DNA of 64,000 bases from Morinoia aosen (lineage: Eukaryota; Arthropoda; Malacostraca; Amphipoda; Talitridae): assembly GCA_030386875.1 (NCBI GenBank), contig CM059569.1, positions 48,647,842 to 48,711,841 of the forward strand. Reading direction: 5' to 3'. Below the pieces are notes generated by a model. That model made no database searches. It was not told the DNA's origin and worked only from the letters and a program-made list of their open reading frames with translations. Below, in pieces: positions 23,901 to 35,900 of the stretch. Numbering within the stretch: the first letter of the stretch is position 1; the number at the start of each line of letters is the position of its first letter. Position numbers and translations under genes: made by a program.

Positions 23901-26900
23901 ACAAGTACCCAAGAGTGCGTGCGTCTATTTGACTAGGTCACCGATTCAGTGTTAGTAAAAAATGTGCCTAACCTTGCCTCATTGCGGTACCCCTCAGGAG
24001 GACGAATCGTGCTCGAAGCTGGCATCCCTGAGGGCGCAGTTTGAGACTCGCGGTGTGTCGGACGACGGCGGCCTCGGCGTTGCCAAGAAGGACTCTGAAG
24101 TATGGCTTTGCTTAGAGAGCGCTGCTATTATGAAAATTACTGTCTACAATTGCCTTTAAATTTGAGTTGAAAATGGAACTTTAGTTTAACCAATTACGGT
24201 CAAAGTATTAATCCTGTATGTTCGAGTGACGTGAATAAACAGAAAGGAAGGTGTTTAAATAGTGCATCCACCCTTCCTCTCTTTGAACATCTTTGTTGTG
24301 GTAAGAGAGGATAAAACTATCTCATAGTCAATAAATATGATCATTGTGTTGTGCGCAGGTTGATGGTGAGGGAGACGAGGTGGTGACGCCCCACGGCAGC
24401 GTGCTGCTCAAGGCCGCCCCTGCCTCACCGTCTGCGCTCCGCCGCCACACCGCCTCCCGCACCCGCTCCTTCCGTGAGTCCTGTGCGCTAGTGACGCATG
24501 TGCATCTGTAGTGCAGGAGTGTTGCCTTTCTTGGCTGTAAAGCTGGAGTGTTGCCTCTCTTGACTGAAATGCAGGAGTGTTGCCTCTCTTGACTGAAATG
24601 CAGGAGTGTTGCCTCTCTTGGCTGTAATGCTGGAGGGTTGCCTTTCTTGGCTGTAATGCTGGAGTGTTGCCTTTCTTGGCTGTAATGCTGAGTGTTGCCT
24701 TTCTTGGCTGTAATGCTGGAGTGTTGCCTTTCTTTGCTATAATGCTGGAGTGTTGCCTTTCTTTGCTGTAATGCTGGAGTGTTGCCTTTCTTTGCTGTAA
24801 TGCTGGAGTGTTGCCTTTCTTGGCTGTAATGCTGGAGTGTTGCCTTTCTTGGCTGTAATGCTGGAGTGTTGCCTTTCTTGACTGAAATGCTGGAGTGTTG
24901 CCTTTCTTGACTGAAATGCTGGAGTGTTGCCTTTCTTGACTGAAATGCTGGAGTGTTGCCTTTTTTGACTGAAATGCTGGAGTGTTGCCTTTCTTGACTG
25001 AAATGCTGGAGTGTTGCCTTTCTTGACTGAAATGCTGGAGTGTTGCCTTTCTTGACTGAAATGCTAGAGTGTTGCCTTTCTTGACTGAAATGCTGGAGTG
25101 TTGCCTTTCTTGACTGAAATGCTAGAGTGTTGCCTTTCTTGACTGAAATGCTAGAGTGTTGCCTTTCTTGACTGAAATGCTGGAGTGTTGCCTTTCTTGA
25201 CTGAAATGCTGGAGTGTTGCCTCTCTTGACTGAAATGCTGGAGAGTTGCCTCTCTTGACTGAAATACTGGAGTGTTGCCTCTCTTGACTGAAATACTGGA
25301 GTGTTGCCTCTCTTGACTGAAATACTGGAGTGTTGCCTCTCTTGACTGAAATACTGGAGTGTTGCCTCTCTTGACTGAAATACTGGAGTGTTGCCTCTCT
25401 TGACTGAAATACTGTAGTGTTGCCTCTCTTGACTGAAATACTGGAGTGTTGCCTCTCTTGACTGAAATACTGGAGTGTTGCCTCTCTTGACTGAAATACT
25501 GGAGTGTTGCCTCTCTTGACTGAAATACTGGAGTGTTGCCTCTCTTGACTGAAATACTGGAGTGTTGCCTCTCTTGACTGAAATACTGGAGTGTTGCCTC
25601 TCTTGACTGAAATACTGGAGTGTTGCCTCTCTTGACTGAAATACTGGAGTGTTGCCTCTCTTGACTGAAATACTGGAGTGTTGCCTCTCTTGACTGAAAT
25701 ACTGGAGTGTTGCCTCTCTTGACTGAAATACTGGAGTGTTGCCTCTCTTGACTGAAATACTGGAGTGTTGCCTCTCTTGACTGAAATGCAGGAGTGTTGC
25801 CTCTCTTGACTGAAATGCAGGAGTGTTGCCTCTCTTGACTGAAATGCAGGAATGTTGCCTCTCTTGACTGAAATGCAGGAATGTTGCCTCTCTTGACTGA
25901 AATGCAGGAATGTTGCCTCTCTTGACTGAAATGCAGGAATGTTGCCTCTCTTGACTGAAATGCAGGAATGTTGCCTCTCTTGACTGAAATGCAGGAATGT
26001 TGCCTCTCTTGACTGAAATGCAGGAATGTTGCCTCTCTTGACTGAAATGCAGGAATGTTGCCTCTCTTGACTGAAATGCAGGAATGTTGCCTCTCTTGAC
26101 TGAAATGCAGGAATGTTGCCTCTCTTGACTGAAATGCAGGAATGTTGCCTCTCTTGACTGAAATGCAGGAATGTTGCCTCTCTTGACTGAAATGCAGGAA
26201 TGTTGCCTCTCTTGACTGAAATGCAGGAATGTTGCCTCTCTTGACTGAAATGCAGGAATGTTGCCTCTCTTGACTGAAATGCAGGAATGTTGCCTCTCTT
26301 GACTGAAATGCAGGAATGTTGCCTCTCTTGACTGAAATGCAGGAATGTTGCCTCTCTTGACTGAAATGCAGGAATGTTGCCTCTCTCGACTGAAATGCAG
26401 GAATGTATCCTCTCTCGACTGAAATGCAGGAATGTTGCCTCTCTTGACTGAAATGCAGGAATGTTGCCTCTCTTGACTGAAATGCAGGAATGTTGCCTCT
26501 CTTGACTGAAATGCAGGAATGTTGCCTCTCTTGACTGAAATGCAGGAATGTTGCCTCTCTTGACTGAAATGCAGGAATGTTGCCTCTCTTGACTGAAATG
26601 CAGGAATGTTCCCTTGCTTGATTGTTACCCTGTGTCACTCTTACCACAATTTTCAACTGCTAGCGAAGCGCTGGCCATCTGCGTTTCTATATTTGCTCAC
26701 TCCAAGCATCTCGACTTATAAAGAATTCTGATGTGCCTTGTTAAAAAAAGTGGGCAGACCAATCGCACTCTGATTGGTGTAGTCCCTCTGCTAGTATTCT
26801 TCCAGTGATTGTCAGGCCCTTGGGTGTATCATCGCCTGTTTTTTCTGCAAGCCTCTCATTTCTAACAGTGTTTTGTTAATTACCTATGGTAGTGACTGGT

Positions 26901-29900
26901 CAATGCTGCAAGTTAGCCGGTACTGTTTGTATTGACAGTGTATAGGCAGCTTTGGCTCGCGATTTAGCTACCGTTTTCACAGTCCTGTAAGGTTACGTTC
27001 TCCTGCTTACCTAACTTTTTCACAGTTCAGTAATGGTGCAGTGTGTTGCATTCTCCGGCAATTGTTTTTCACGTTGCAATTCCTGTTTCACACTTTTGCT
27101 CTTGTAACCGTACGGTGTGGTGGCAGGTCGCATCTGCAAGTTCCGGCACCTGAAGGGCACGGCAGGCCACCGCAGCACGCACATAGAGAACCTGCGGGAC
27201 CTCAGCCGCACCACGCCCGGCGAGAGCGACGGCATCACCTGTGAGTCCTGAGTGTTGTTGTCAGGGTCTTGTTTTCATGCCGAGTAATTTTTTTTAGCTT
27301 AAACTGCGTACTGCAGCCTTTGTAGTTGTTCTTTCCCCAAGTTATTAGTTCTGAAGTGCAAATACTCGAAATAACTCCGCCCATAAATAAAACAAGGATG
27401 TAGAGGATGTCGAGATATCAAGTTATATTTGGTTTGCGATTAAGCCATATTGTGTTAAGAGGGCTACTCATCTGCTAAGCTCTTGTAAAATGTTACTTAA
27501 TGCGTAAAAAACTCCTTCATTTACAAAAAAATCATGACATCTTGATTTGGTACGTTACTTTGTGGTACGTTACTCATTAGTGTGAAAACTACACATGTGT
27601 GACATCTATTATATGCATCTGAAGTAAGTTCATGGTCTACTGAATTGAAAAGTTTCTTGCACTCTCGTGTTAGAGCTCTTTCTCATGGAAGTTATTTAAA
27701 TTTGTGCATTCTTTTCATGTCGACTTCATACAATTACCCAAAAACACTTATTACAAACTCGTTCATGCTTTAGATTCATGCTGTGCATGGGATCTCTTGT
27801 GTGCGAGGCTTGACATGCTGTGTGAGGTATAATATGATGTAAGACTTCATGTGATGTGAGATTTAATACCATGTATGAGATTTCGTACCATGAAACCCCT
27901 CTTAGCCTCACCACATTACTTCATCAGACACTCCCAGAGGGAAGATGTGAGATCATGAGCTTATGGTTTTTGGTAAGCCTTCCTTATGTTGGAATAGAAA
28001 AGGTATTTTGTTTTCTTATGGACCATATTTTTTCGGTTCACAACTGCCCAGTTTTTCAGCACACACTATTTTCTTCAACTTTTATTTAGTTCTATAAACT
28101 TGTTTCCTTGCGCAGGGATCTTGTGTGGGAACACACATCGTGCCCACACACCCCGTTTTATAAATTTCAAACTAAATGAGGCCTTCCATCCACTCCTCTA
28201 TAGAACACCTTTGTTGTGGGTAGGGAGGTTTGGCTCCAATATGATGCAATCTCTCGCACATCAATGAGTTATCCCAATAGCGTAGATTTTTCCACTTCCG
28301 GATTCCCAGAAAGCAATATTCCTGAAAAACTTACCCAGTTCGAGGCAATCTTCAGACGAGTATGAGGTACGTTTGCGTGCAAGGATCGGATTTCTGAAAT
28401 GCAATATTTTCGAAGAACTTGCACTGTTTGATGCAAGCGTCTGACGAGTATGAGGTGCCGTGCAGGTAACAGTGTGTTCGTGGTGCTGCCGCTGACGGGC
28501 GCGGGCGGGAAGGTGTCTGTGCTGCAGCACCAGAAGGGCGGCCGCCTCGCAGACGGCGTCATCCCTGCCTTCCTGTGCGGGGCTGGTGTCCAGGACTTCG
28601 CCTTCGATCCTTTTGACGAGCACTCCCTCTTCATTGGTGAGCAGACGTGCGGATCTGTGGGAGGGCCGTTATTGGAGGAGTCTTTCTGTTGTCTTGGAGT
28701 CAGATATTTTGTGTGTTTAACTCCTTTCTTGTCCGCTGAATCTGGTGTGCTGCTGTAATATGTGATGGGAGACCACTTGCTTGCGGGCTTCTGGTTCATT
28801 TTATGGTTGATCAGCTACTCAAGATTCAATTGTGAAAGCTTTCTCTGGAAAGCTATGAAATACGTCTCCAATTAAAAGATAGGGCCCTTCGAGTTTAAAT
28901 AGCGGTTTTCTCTCCTTTTTAAATGAAGATACCTGGATATACGGTTAATTATGTTGGTTGTCTTTCACTTCTTTCAGAAATTATGTAATGCTGCTGCTGG
29001 TACGTCGGAAACCGCGCTTCATTTTCTCTGTCGTGTAACGTTGCTGCTAACTGCAACTTTTTACAGTAGTTGGATCATTAGATTAGTTATATTTTTCCTC
29101 ATAACAAAACATGGCTACTCGCTACCCTCGTCTTGATAAAATTTCCTGATAACAAAACATGGCTACTCGCTACCCTCGTCTTGATCAAATTTCCTCATAA
29201 CAAAACATGGCTACTCGCTACCCTCGTCTTGATCAAATTCCCTGATAACAAAACATGGCTACTCGCTACCCTCGTCTTGATCAAATTTCCTGATAACAAA
29301 ACATGGCTACTCGCTACCCTCGTCTTGATCAAATTTCCTGATAACAAAACATGGCTACTCGCTACCCTCGTCTTGATCAAATTTCCTGATAACAAAACAT
29401 GGCTACTCGCTACCCTCGTCTTGATCAAATTTCCTCATAACAAAACATGGCTACTCGCTACCCTCGTCTTGATCAAATTTCCTCATAACAAAACATGGCT
29501 ACTCGCTACCCTCGTCTTGATCAAATTTCCTCATAACAAAACATGGCTACTCGCTACCCTCGTCTTGATCAAATTTACTGATAACAAAACATGGCTACTG
29601 GCTACCCTCGTCTTGATCAAATTTCCTGATAACAAAACATGGCTACTCGCTACCCTCGTCTTGATCAAATTTACTGATAACAAAACATGGGTACTCGCTA
29701 CCCTCGTCTTGATCAAATTTCCTCATAACAAAACATGGCTACTCGCTACCCTCGTCTTGATCAAATTTACTGATAACAAAACATGGCTACTCGCTACCCT
29801 CGTCTTGATCAAATTCCCTGATAACAAAACATGGCTACCCGCTACCCTCGTCTTGATAAAATTTCCTGATAACAAAACATGGCTACTCGCTACCCTCGTC

Positions 29901-32900
29901 TTGATAAAAATTTCCTGATAACAAAACCTGGCTACTCGCTACCCTCGTCTTGATCAAATTCCCTGATAACAAAACATGGCTACCCGCTACCCTCGTCTTG
30001 ATAAAATTTCCTGATAACAAAACATGGCTACTCGCTACCCTCGTCTTGATCAAATTTACTGATAACAAAACATGGCTACTCGCTACCCTCGTCTTGATCA
30101 AATTTCCTGATAACAAAACATGGCTACTCGCTACCCTCGTCTTGATAAAATTTCCTGATAACAAAACATGGCTACTCGCTACCCTCGTCTTGATGAAAAT
30201 TTCCTGATAACAAAACCTGGCTACTCGCTACCCTCGTCTTGATCAAATTCCCTGATAACAAAACATGGCTACTCGCTACCGTGGTCTTGCTAAGTCAGTG
30301 AGTGTTGTGTGTGCAGGCTGTGACGACGGCAAGGTGCAACAGTGGCGCATTCCAGCTGATGGCCTCCAGCAGTCCAGCAATGAGCCTGAGGCCGTCCTGT
30401 ACCACACCTCAGACAAGGTGACTGCTGGGTGGGCCACACACTCCGTACAAAGGTGGTGTTGTCTTTTTAGCCCTGTAGTATGAATGTTTTCGGAACATCG
30501 TCAACGTCACAGCACGCTTCTTGATCAGGGCTCAACCAGTTACCGCTTCGTTATTACTTTTTGGTTGTTGATGAAAATCTATGTTAGTTGTTATCTAAGT
30601 TGGTTATAACGATGAATGCTTATAATTAGTGCCTGTTCCTGACGGTTGCCATTAGTCATCGCAACAAATGACGAGAGGTTCTCAGAGTATTAGAGCCTTT
30701 CTCAGGTTATTCTCAAGAAATATCTCCTCGGATGCTTGCTGTTTTTTGTTCCTCGTTGTTAGAGACGATGTAATACAAACTTTCTATTATATTAATAGAT
30801 TTCATCAGTGTTCAATTTATTCCATTTTTGTCACTCAAGTTTCACATCAACAAATTCAAGTTTAAACTGTTCACGTTTTGTTACACGTCTACTTAACCCC
30901 TTCCCCGGCAGAAACGAGTATACTCGTTTTCACAAAATGTTCCTTTTTAAGTCATCAACGAGTTTACTCGTCTAAAACTTTATTTTCAAAAACCAGCTAC
31001 GTACGTATATATTCGTCGATTTTAGGCCTTTGTAAGCCATTCTATGTGTGAAACGAGCATTCTCGTCAAAATAAAAAAATTAGTCTGAAAAAGAAACGTT
31101 TATGAAAAAATTGTTGGGGAAGGGGTCAATGGTGAGAAGTTTTCAGTATCAGGTGAAACTGGCTATTGCACATTATGCGTTTGATTTTATTGGCCATCTT
31201 TTGTGTACTTATGTAGTTCCCACTTGTTAGTTTGTTAGTGCATGTTAAGAAGAGTAGATGGATTACTGTGCTGTGAAGAGCTTGTTCATGGAGAGAAAGA
31301 TTCTCTTCTTCCTATTCATTGCTGGCAACATAGTGTGACGCTTCATTATATCACCTCTGTAGAGCGCCGATTTTGTCCAGTAAGCTCCTTTTGAACCATT
31401 TTAGTCAGAATTTTGAGCTCGTTTCCTTAAGAAAAACGTGCGGCAATGAAGACCTTCATTTGAACCGGAGAAAATGCACGTGAAATGTTCCACTGTGACT
31501 CGATCTTAACTGCCGCACCACGCCTTCAGGTGACGATGCTGCGGTTCCACCCCCTGGCTCAGGACGTGCTCGCCGTCGTGTATGGAGACTTCGTGGTGAG
31601 ACTCTGGGACCTGCAGCAGCGAGCCGTTACTATTGAGCTCCAGCCACATCCTGATCAGGTGCGAGGTCTTTCTTCCACTCTCTCACGTAATCTGAATGCT
31701 GCCTTTTTACGCTCATCAATACGTGGGTTGTGGTGAAAATTTGCTGCTCAATCAGTTGTAGGTGCGTTTGCTTTTAGAATTTGAATTTTATTGATAGTCT
31801 TGTTATTGATTTATGAATTGACCTTTTTTTTATTGTCTGCTCTACACTTACGTGACATGTGGTCTTAGATGCAATGCTCAAAAACTGGTCAACTGCCTGA
31901 TAAATTATCATCCACGTGTTTATAGAGAGCTCCGTCATTTACGTCTCAAGCTAGTTAATATTTTTCTTACAATTCTGTTTTTGGGCACTGCGAGTGGTAG
32001 TGCTGTAATTCAAACACGTTATTTCTCTTCATTTGAGAAATCACTCGCTTTCTACTCAAAGGGGCATGTGAAACGGACGCTTATTTCTTACATAATGAGC
32101 GTGGATTATTTGTTCACAGCTCTAGTGAACTAGGGCAATTAGCTTCCTTACGTGATAGGTGTAGCGCTCCTTGGTAGTCACGGTTGTAGAGCCTTCGTCA
32201 TTCCGAAATAGCAAAATAATTAATGGATGCCTCGAGAATAACTCGTCCCTGCTGCAGTTGTTCTCGGTGGCGTGGTCGCCGTGCGGCGTGTACCTTGCAA
32301 CGCTGGCGCGAGACGGCGCAGTGCGCGTGTTCGACCCGCGCAAGAGCGGCGGCGCATGCAGAGAGGGGCCGTCGCATCAAGGCGTGCGGGGCGGCAGGAT
32401 CCTCTGGGCTCTGGATGGAGCCTTCATCATCACCTGCGGGGCCTCCAAGTGAGGGCCTTGTGTCTTGTGTGCTTCATAGTGTCCGTTTTGCTTCCTACGC
32501 TAGTGAGTAATGCTGCTTTTTAGTGTCGAGTTTGCTTGATGCGCTAGTAAGTGATGCTCCTTCTGCTGCTGTTTCTTAGTGTCCGAGTTTTCAGTCGATT
32601 TCACAAATCGCGTGTCAAGTTAATGTTGAGTCTGCTTGTTGAGCGTCCTATTTGTGATGGAGACGTAGATACGTGTGTGCTGGTTATGATGGGATTGTTA
32701 TGCTTGGTTAAGGTTTACTGAATTTTTTTAAAAGCAACGTTTAGTTTATTCGGTGCCTCGTTCTCTCATAATTAAGTCAAACCGTCAGTGGAGGTCTCTC
32801 AGTTCATTTGAAAAAACTGCTGATTCATATTCACACAGTCATATTTTCACCAGCAGTAGCAAGTGGCATTCAACGTAATCCCAAAGCTTTCTTTGCGCAA

Positions 32901-35900
32901 ATAGAAGTAAGTTTTTAATTTAACATGTGGAATAAAAGTATTCACGCTTGTAAAGTATTCATGTATTCATGAATACTTTAACTGCAAAAGTATTCATGCT
33001 TGTTTTATTCCACTACATGTGGAATAAAAAAAATCCCTTATAGCATTGCTGTCAACAAGTTGCGACGCACGTTGTGGCCTTCCCAATTTTGAATTGTTGA
33101 TGTCGGCAGGTCATCGCAGCGCGAAGTGAGCGTGTACCGCAGCAGCGACCTCAGCGCTGCCCTCACCACGCTACCGCTCGACCAGAGCCCTGCGATCCTC
33201 ATGCCTACCTACGACCCCGATTCCAGCACGCTCTTCCTCACTGCCAAGGTGACGTCCGAATTTTTTGTGTCCATAAGTTTTGCCGCCATGTGTGGAGACT
33301 ATACTACAGCGGCTAAAATCTTGAACCAAATAATACCCTTTGTGTGTTCATTTATTTATATATTTGTTTAGTGTCCACTTCTTCCGTCTCTGTGACGCTC
33401 ATAAGGATGCTTAGTGTCGAGTTTCAAGTCAAGTGAAACACATTCGTGCAACTTGAATTTGTTTTTTTTAGCGTTTCATCTATGGGCCTGTTTTAAATCT
33501 AAACCTTCACTCCAAAGAAAACGGATTTTCGTCAAACTACAATTTTGGGTGATGGTCGAAAGTGAAAACAAATGTTGCGCATAAAATATTGAGCGTTGAC
33601 CAGTTGAACTTGCAAGGTAATGATGACTTCTGAAGCCCTGTGACCAAATAATCAGTGTGCGTCTTCGTCTAATTTTGACTCGTTTGTTGTTTTATAATCC
33701 CTTGCCATGAGCGTCTCAAAATGAGCAGTAAAGTGCATGCATTCTCAACATAATCACAACGTCCTCTGTTTACATGCTTTTTCATCCTTAATCCCATTTT
33801 TCATCACGTGAGGATTTGTTAACAACTTTTTCCTCTTGTTGAATACTCTTTGCACGTGCATCTGTTTGAACATAAAATTCTAATGCTCATAGTGTTACAA
33901 ACTTTCTTCCGCTGTTTTCACTTGAATTATGAAACACACTCAACATGGGTAACGTACTTTGCTCGGCAGGCGTAAACTTCTCAAGCTACGAAATTCACAC
34001 TGTGCACAGATTACTCACGCGACATGAAACTTGCGTGAGGTTATTGAATGAGAAATAGGTTTTCACTTAGGCGTTGTGCACAATAGTTCTATGTTTTGCT
34101 GTGCTGTTAAACTGCTTACTGAAGGACAGCAGCTTGAAGGTTCCCAATGATATTTTTGACACAAATGCAGAGAACATTATTGGTTACGGGAAAACGTCAA
34201 TTGATTTCAAGTTTCTTCGCATGGTTTTCGTATTGAATCAGAATTATAATTGGGATTGTCATCTATTATTTCTCGATCGCGCTGGTCACCAGTTGAACCT
34301 ATTTGTCAAGTCAGCCCAATCCAGGAACCTGATCCTAAATCATGCTTGTGTGAAACAGCAGCCTTTGGTTTGTCTGCAGTCTCACCCTCCGTCAGACTCC
34401 TTTGTGTCGTACAAGGAAATTGCTTTGGTGAATTGTGTTTGTCTTCTCTTATGCGAATTCTGTGACTTTTCATTGGAGCCTTACTCCGTTGAAAACATCA
34501 GAGTGTTTGTTTTATCCTTTGTTGTGCTAGCAAACTTGTGTTTTTTATTACTACTTCACCTTTGGTTTAAATTTGGATCGTGAGTTTGAAGAGTACAAAT
34601 TTGTGTGTGTGCAGGGCGAGAGCACCATCCAGTGCTACGAGGTAGGGTCTGACTCTCCCTACCTCTTCCCGCTCTCCCATCACAAGGCTCCCTCCGTCCA
34701 TCAGGTATTTCTCGCTCCCGATCTTTGGTCCGCCCTTCAGGTATTTCTTGCTTCCAATTCTGGGTGCAAGTTCTGATTTGAACTATGCTTGCACGTTTGT
34801 TCCTTATGCCAATTGGATCCTGAAGATTTTCAAATTGTACAATATTGTAATTTTTATCAAAACTAGAAAGTGAAAAGAGTGTAGATTGATACGTGATAAA
34901 AAATAACTTATGCATAGGAATCCAAATTATTTTCAATTGTTCCTCTTTTTGTTTATAGCAGCATTAGGATTGTGTCCCCAAAAATGAATAGTGGTTAGTG
35001 TTAAATTTGGAAAATTTCAGTGCAATTCATTCCTTCCCTTCAGTGCAGCAGAGAGGTTTTTTTCCGGTTGGGGTGCTGTTAATTCAGGGTGTCTACTAGG
35101 TAGTTAAGTAGTAAAAAGTAGTAAAATTTGGAAAGTAGTAAAAAAAGTAGTAAAAAGTAGTAAAATTTGCCTCAGGGTAGTAAAAAAAATTGTCGAGTGG
35201 AATAATTCTCTGAAAATTTAAAGTAAGGTTACATACTTATATAGAGTATGAAGATTTTTTAAAATTTATTTCTCCCATAATCAGAAATTTGCCTCGATTT
35301 ATGGGAAATATTCCTGTACAGATGGGGTGTAATTTAGGATTGGAGCACACAAAATCGAAAAATTTTTCAAAGTTTTTGCGAACAATAGTAAAAATAGTTC
35401 ACTTTTTCTTCTCATTCCGTTTGATCTGAAAGTTATCTAGTTGTTTTATGATGGAAGGTTCATTTGAGCCATTTTATTATTAATAAATTATTGAGAGAAA
35501 ACAATAAAATGGCTTTTGCTTTGATGCGGTAATCGAGGTTTCATAAATCGTATAAATGTAAATTTAAAAAATGTAATACCAGTGGCGATGCATTGTTGAA
35601 ATAACTTCTATTATTGCGCATTTACATTGAGATACAAGCTTAGGAATGTGTGATATCAGGGATTAGTATTGAAAATAAAATAAGGATTTAAAAATTATAC
35701 ATTTATGATTATGAGGTCGACATTTAACATCTTTTATTCTTACGTATCAAATATGTATTATACGATCTCAAGGAAAAATGGAATAGCATAGCTACATATT
35801 TTCTTGTGGAAGCATATCAAGTAGCTTTGATTGAAATATGTTTGTCAAGTAAAATAATTTATATTTTATTGCAAATTACGATTCTTTTAAATGTAAAACA

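Noticed and set aside
25151..26656. 501-codon open frame on the minus strand
   Set aside because: It is the 29-bp minisatellite read through; the protein has an exact 29-residue period, no start context and no non-repeat domain.
29133..29918. 261-codon open frame on plus (and shorter ones on minus)
   Set aside because: A product of the 48-bp minisatellite; frames stay open on both strands only because the unit length is a multiple of three.
24508..30293. CRISPR-like arrays
   Set aside because: Units are contiguous near-identical tandem repeats without unique spacers, inside introns of a eukaryotic gene.
34074..34583. 169-codon frame in pod1 intron 18
   Set aside because: No motif, intronic, no splice logic and unbiased AT-rich codons; probably chance.
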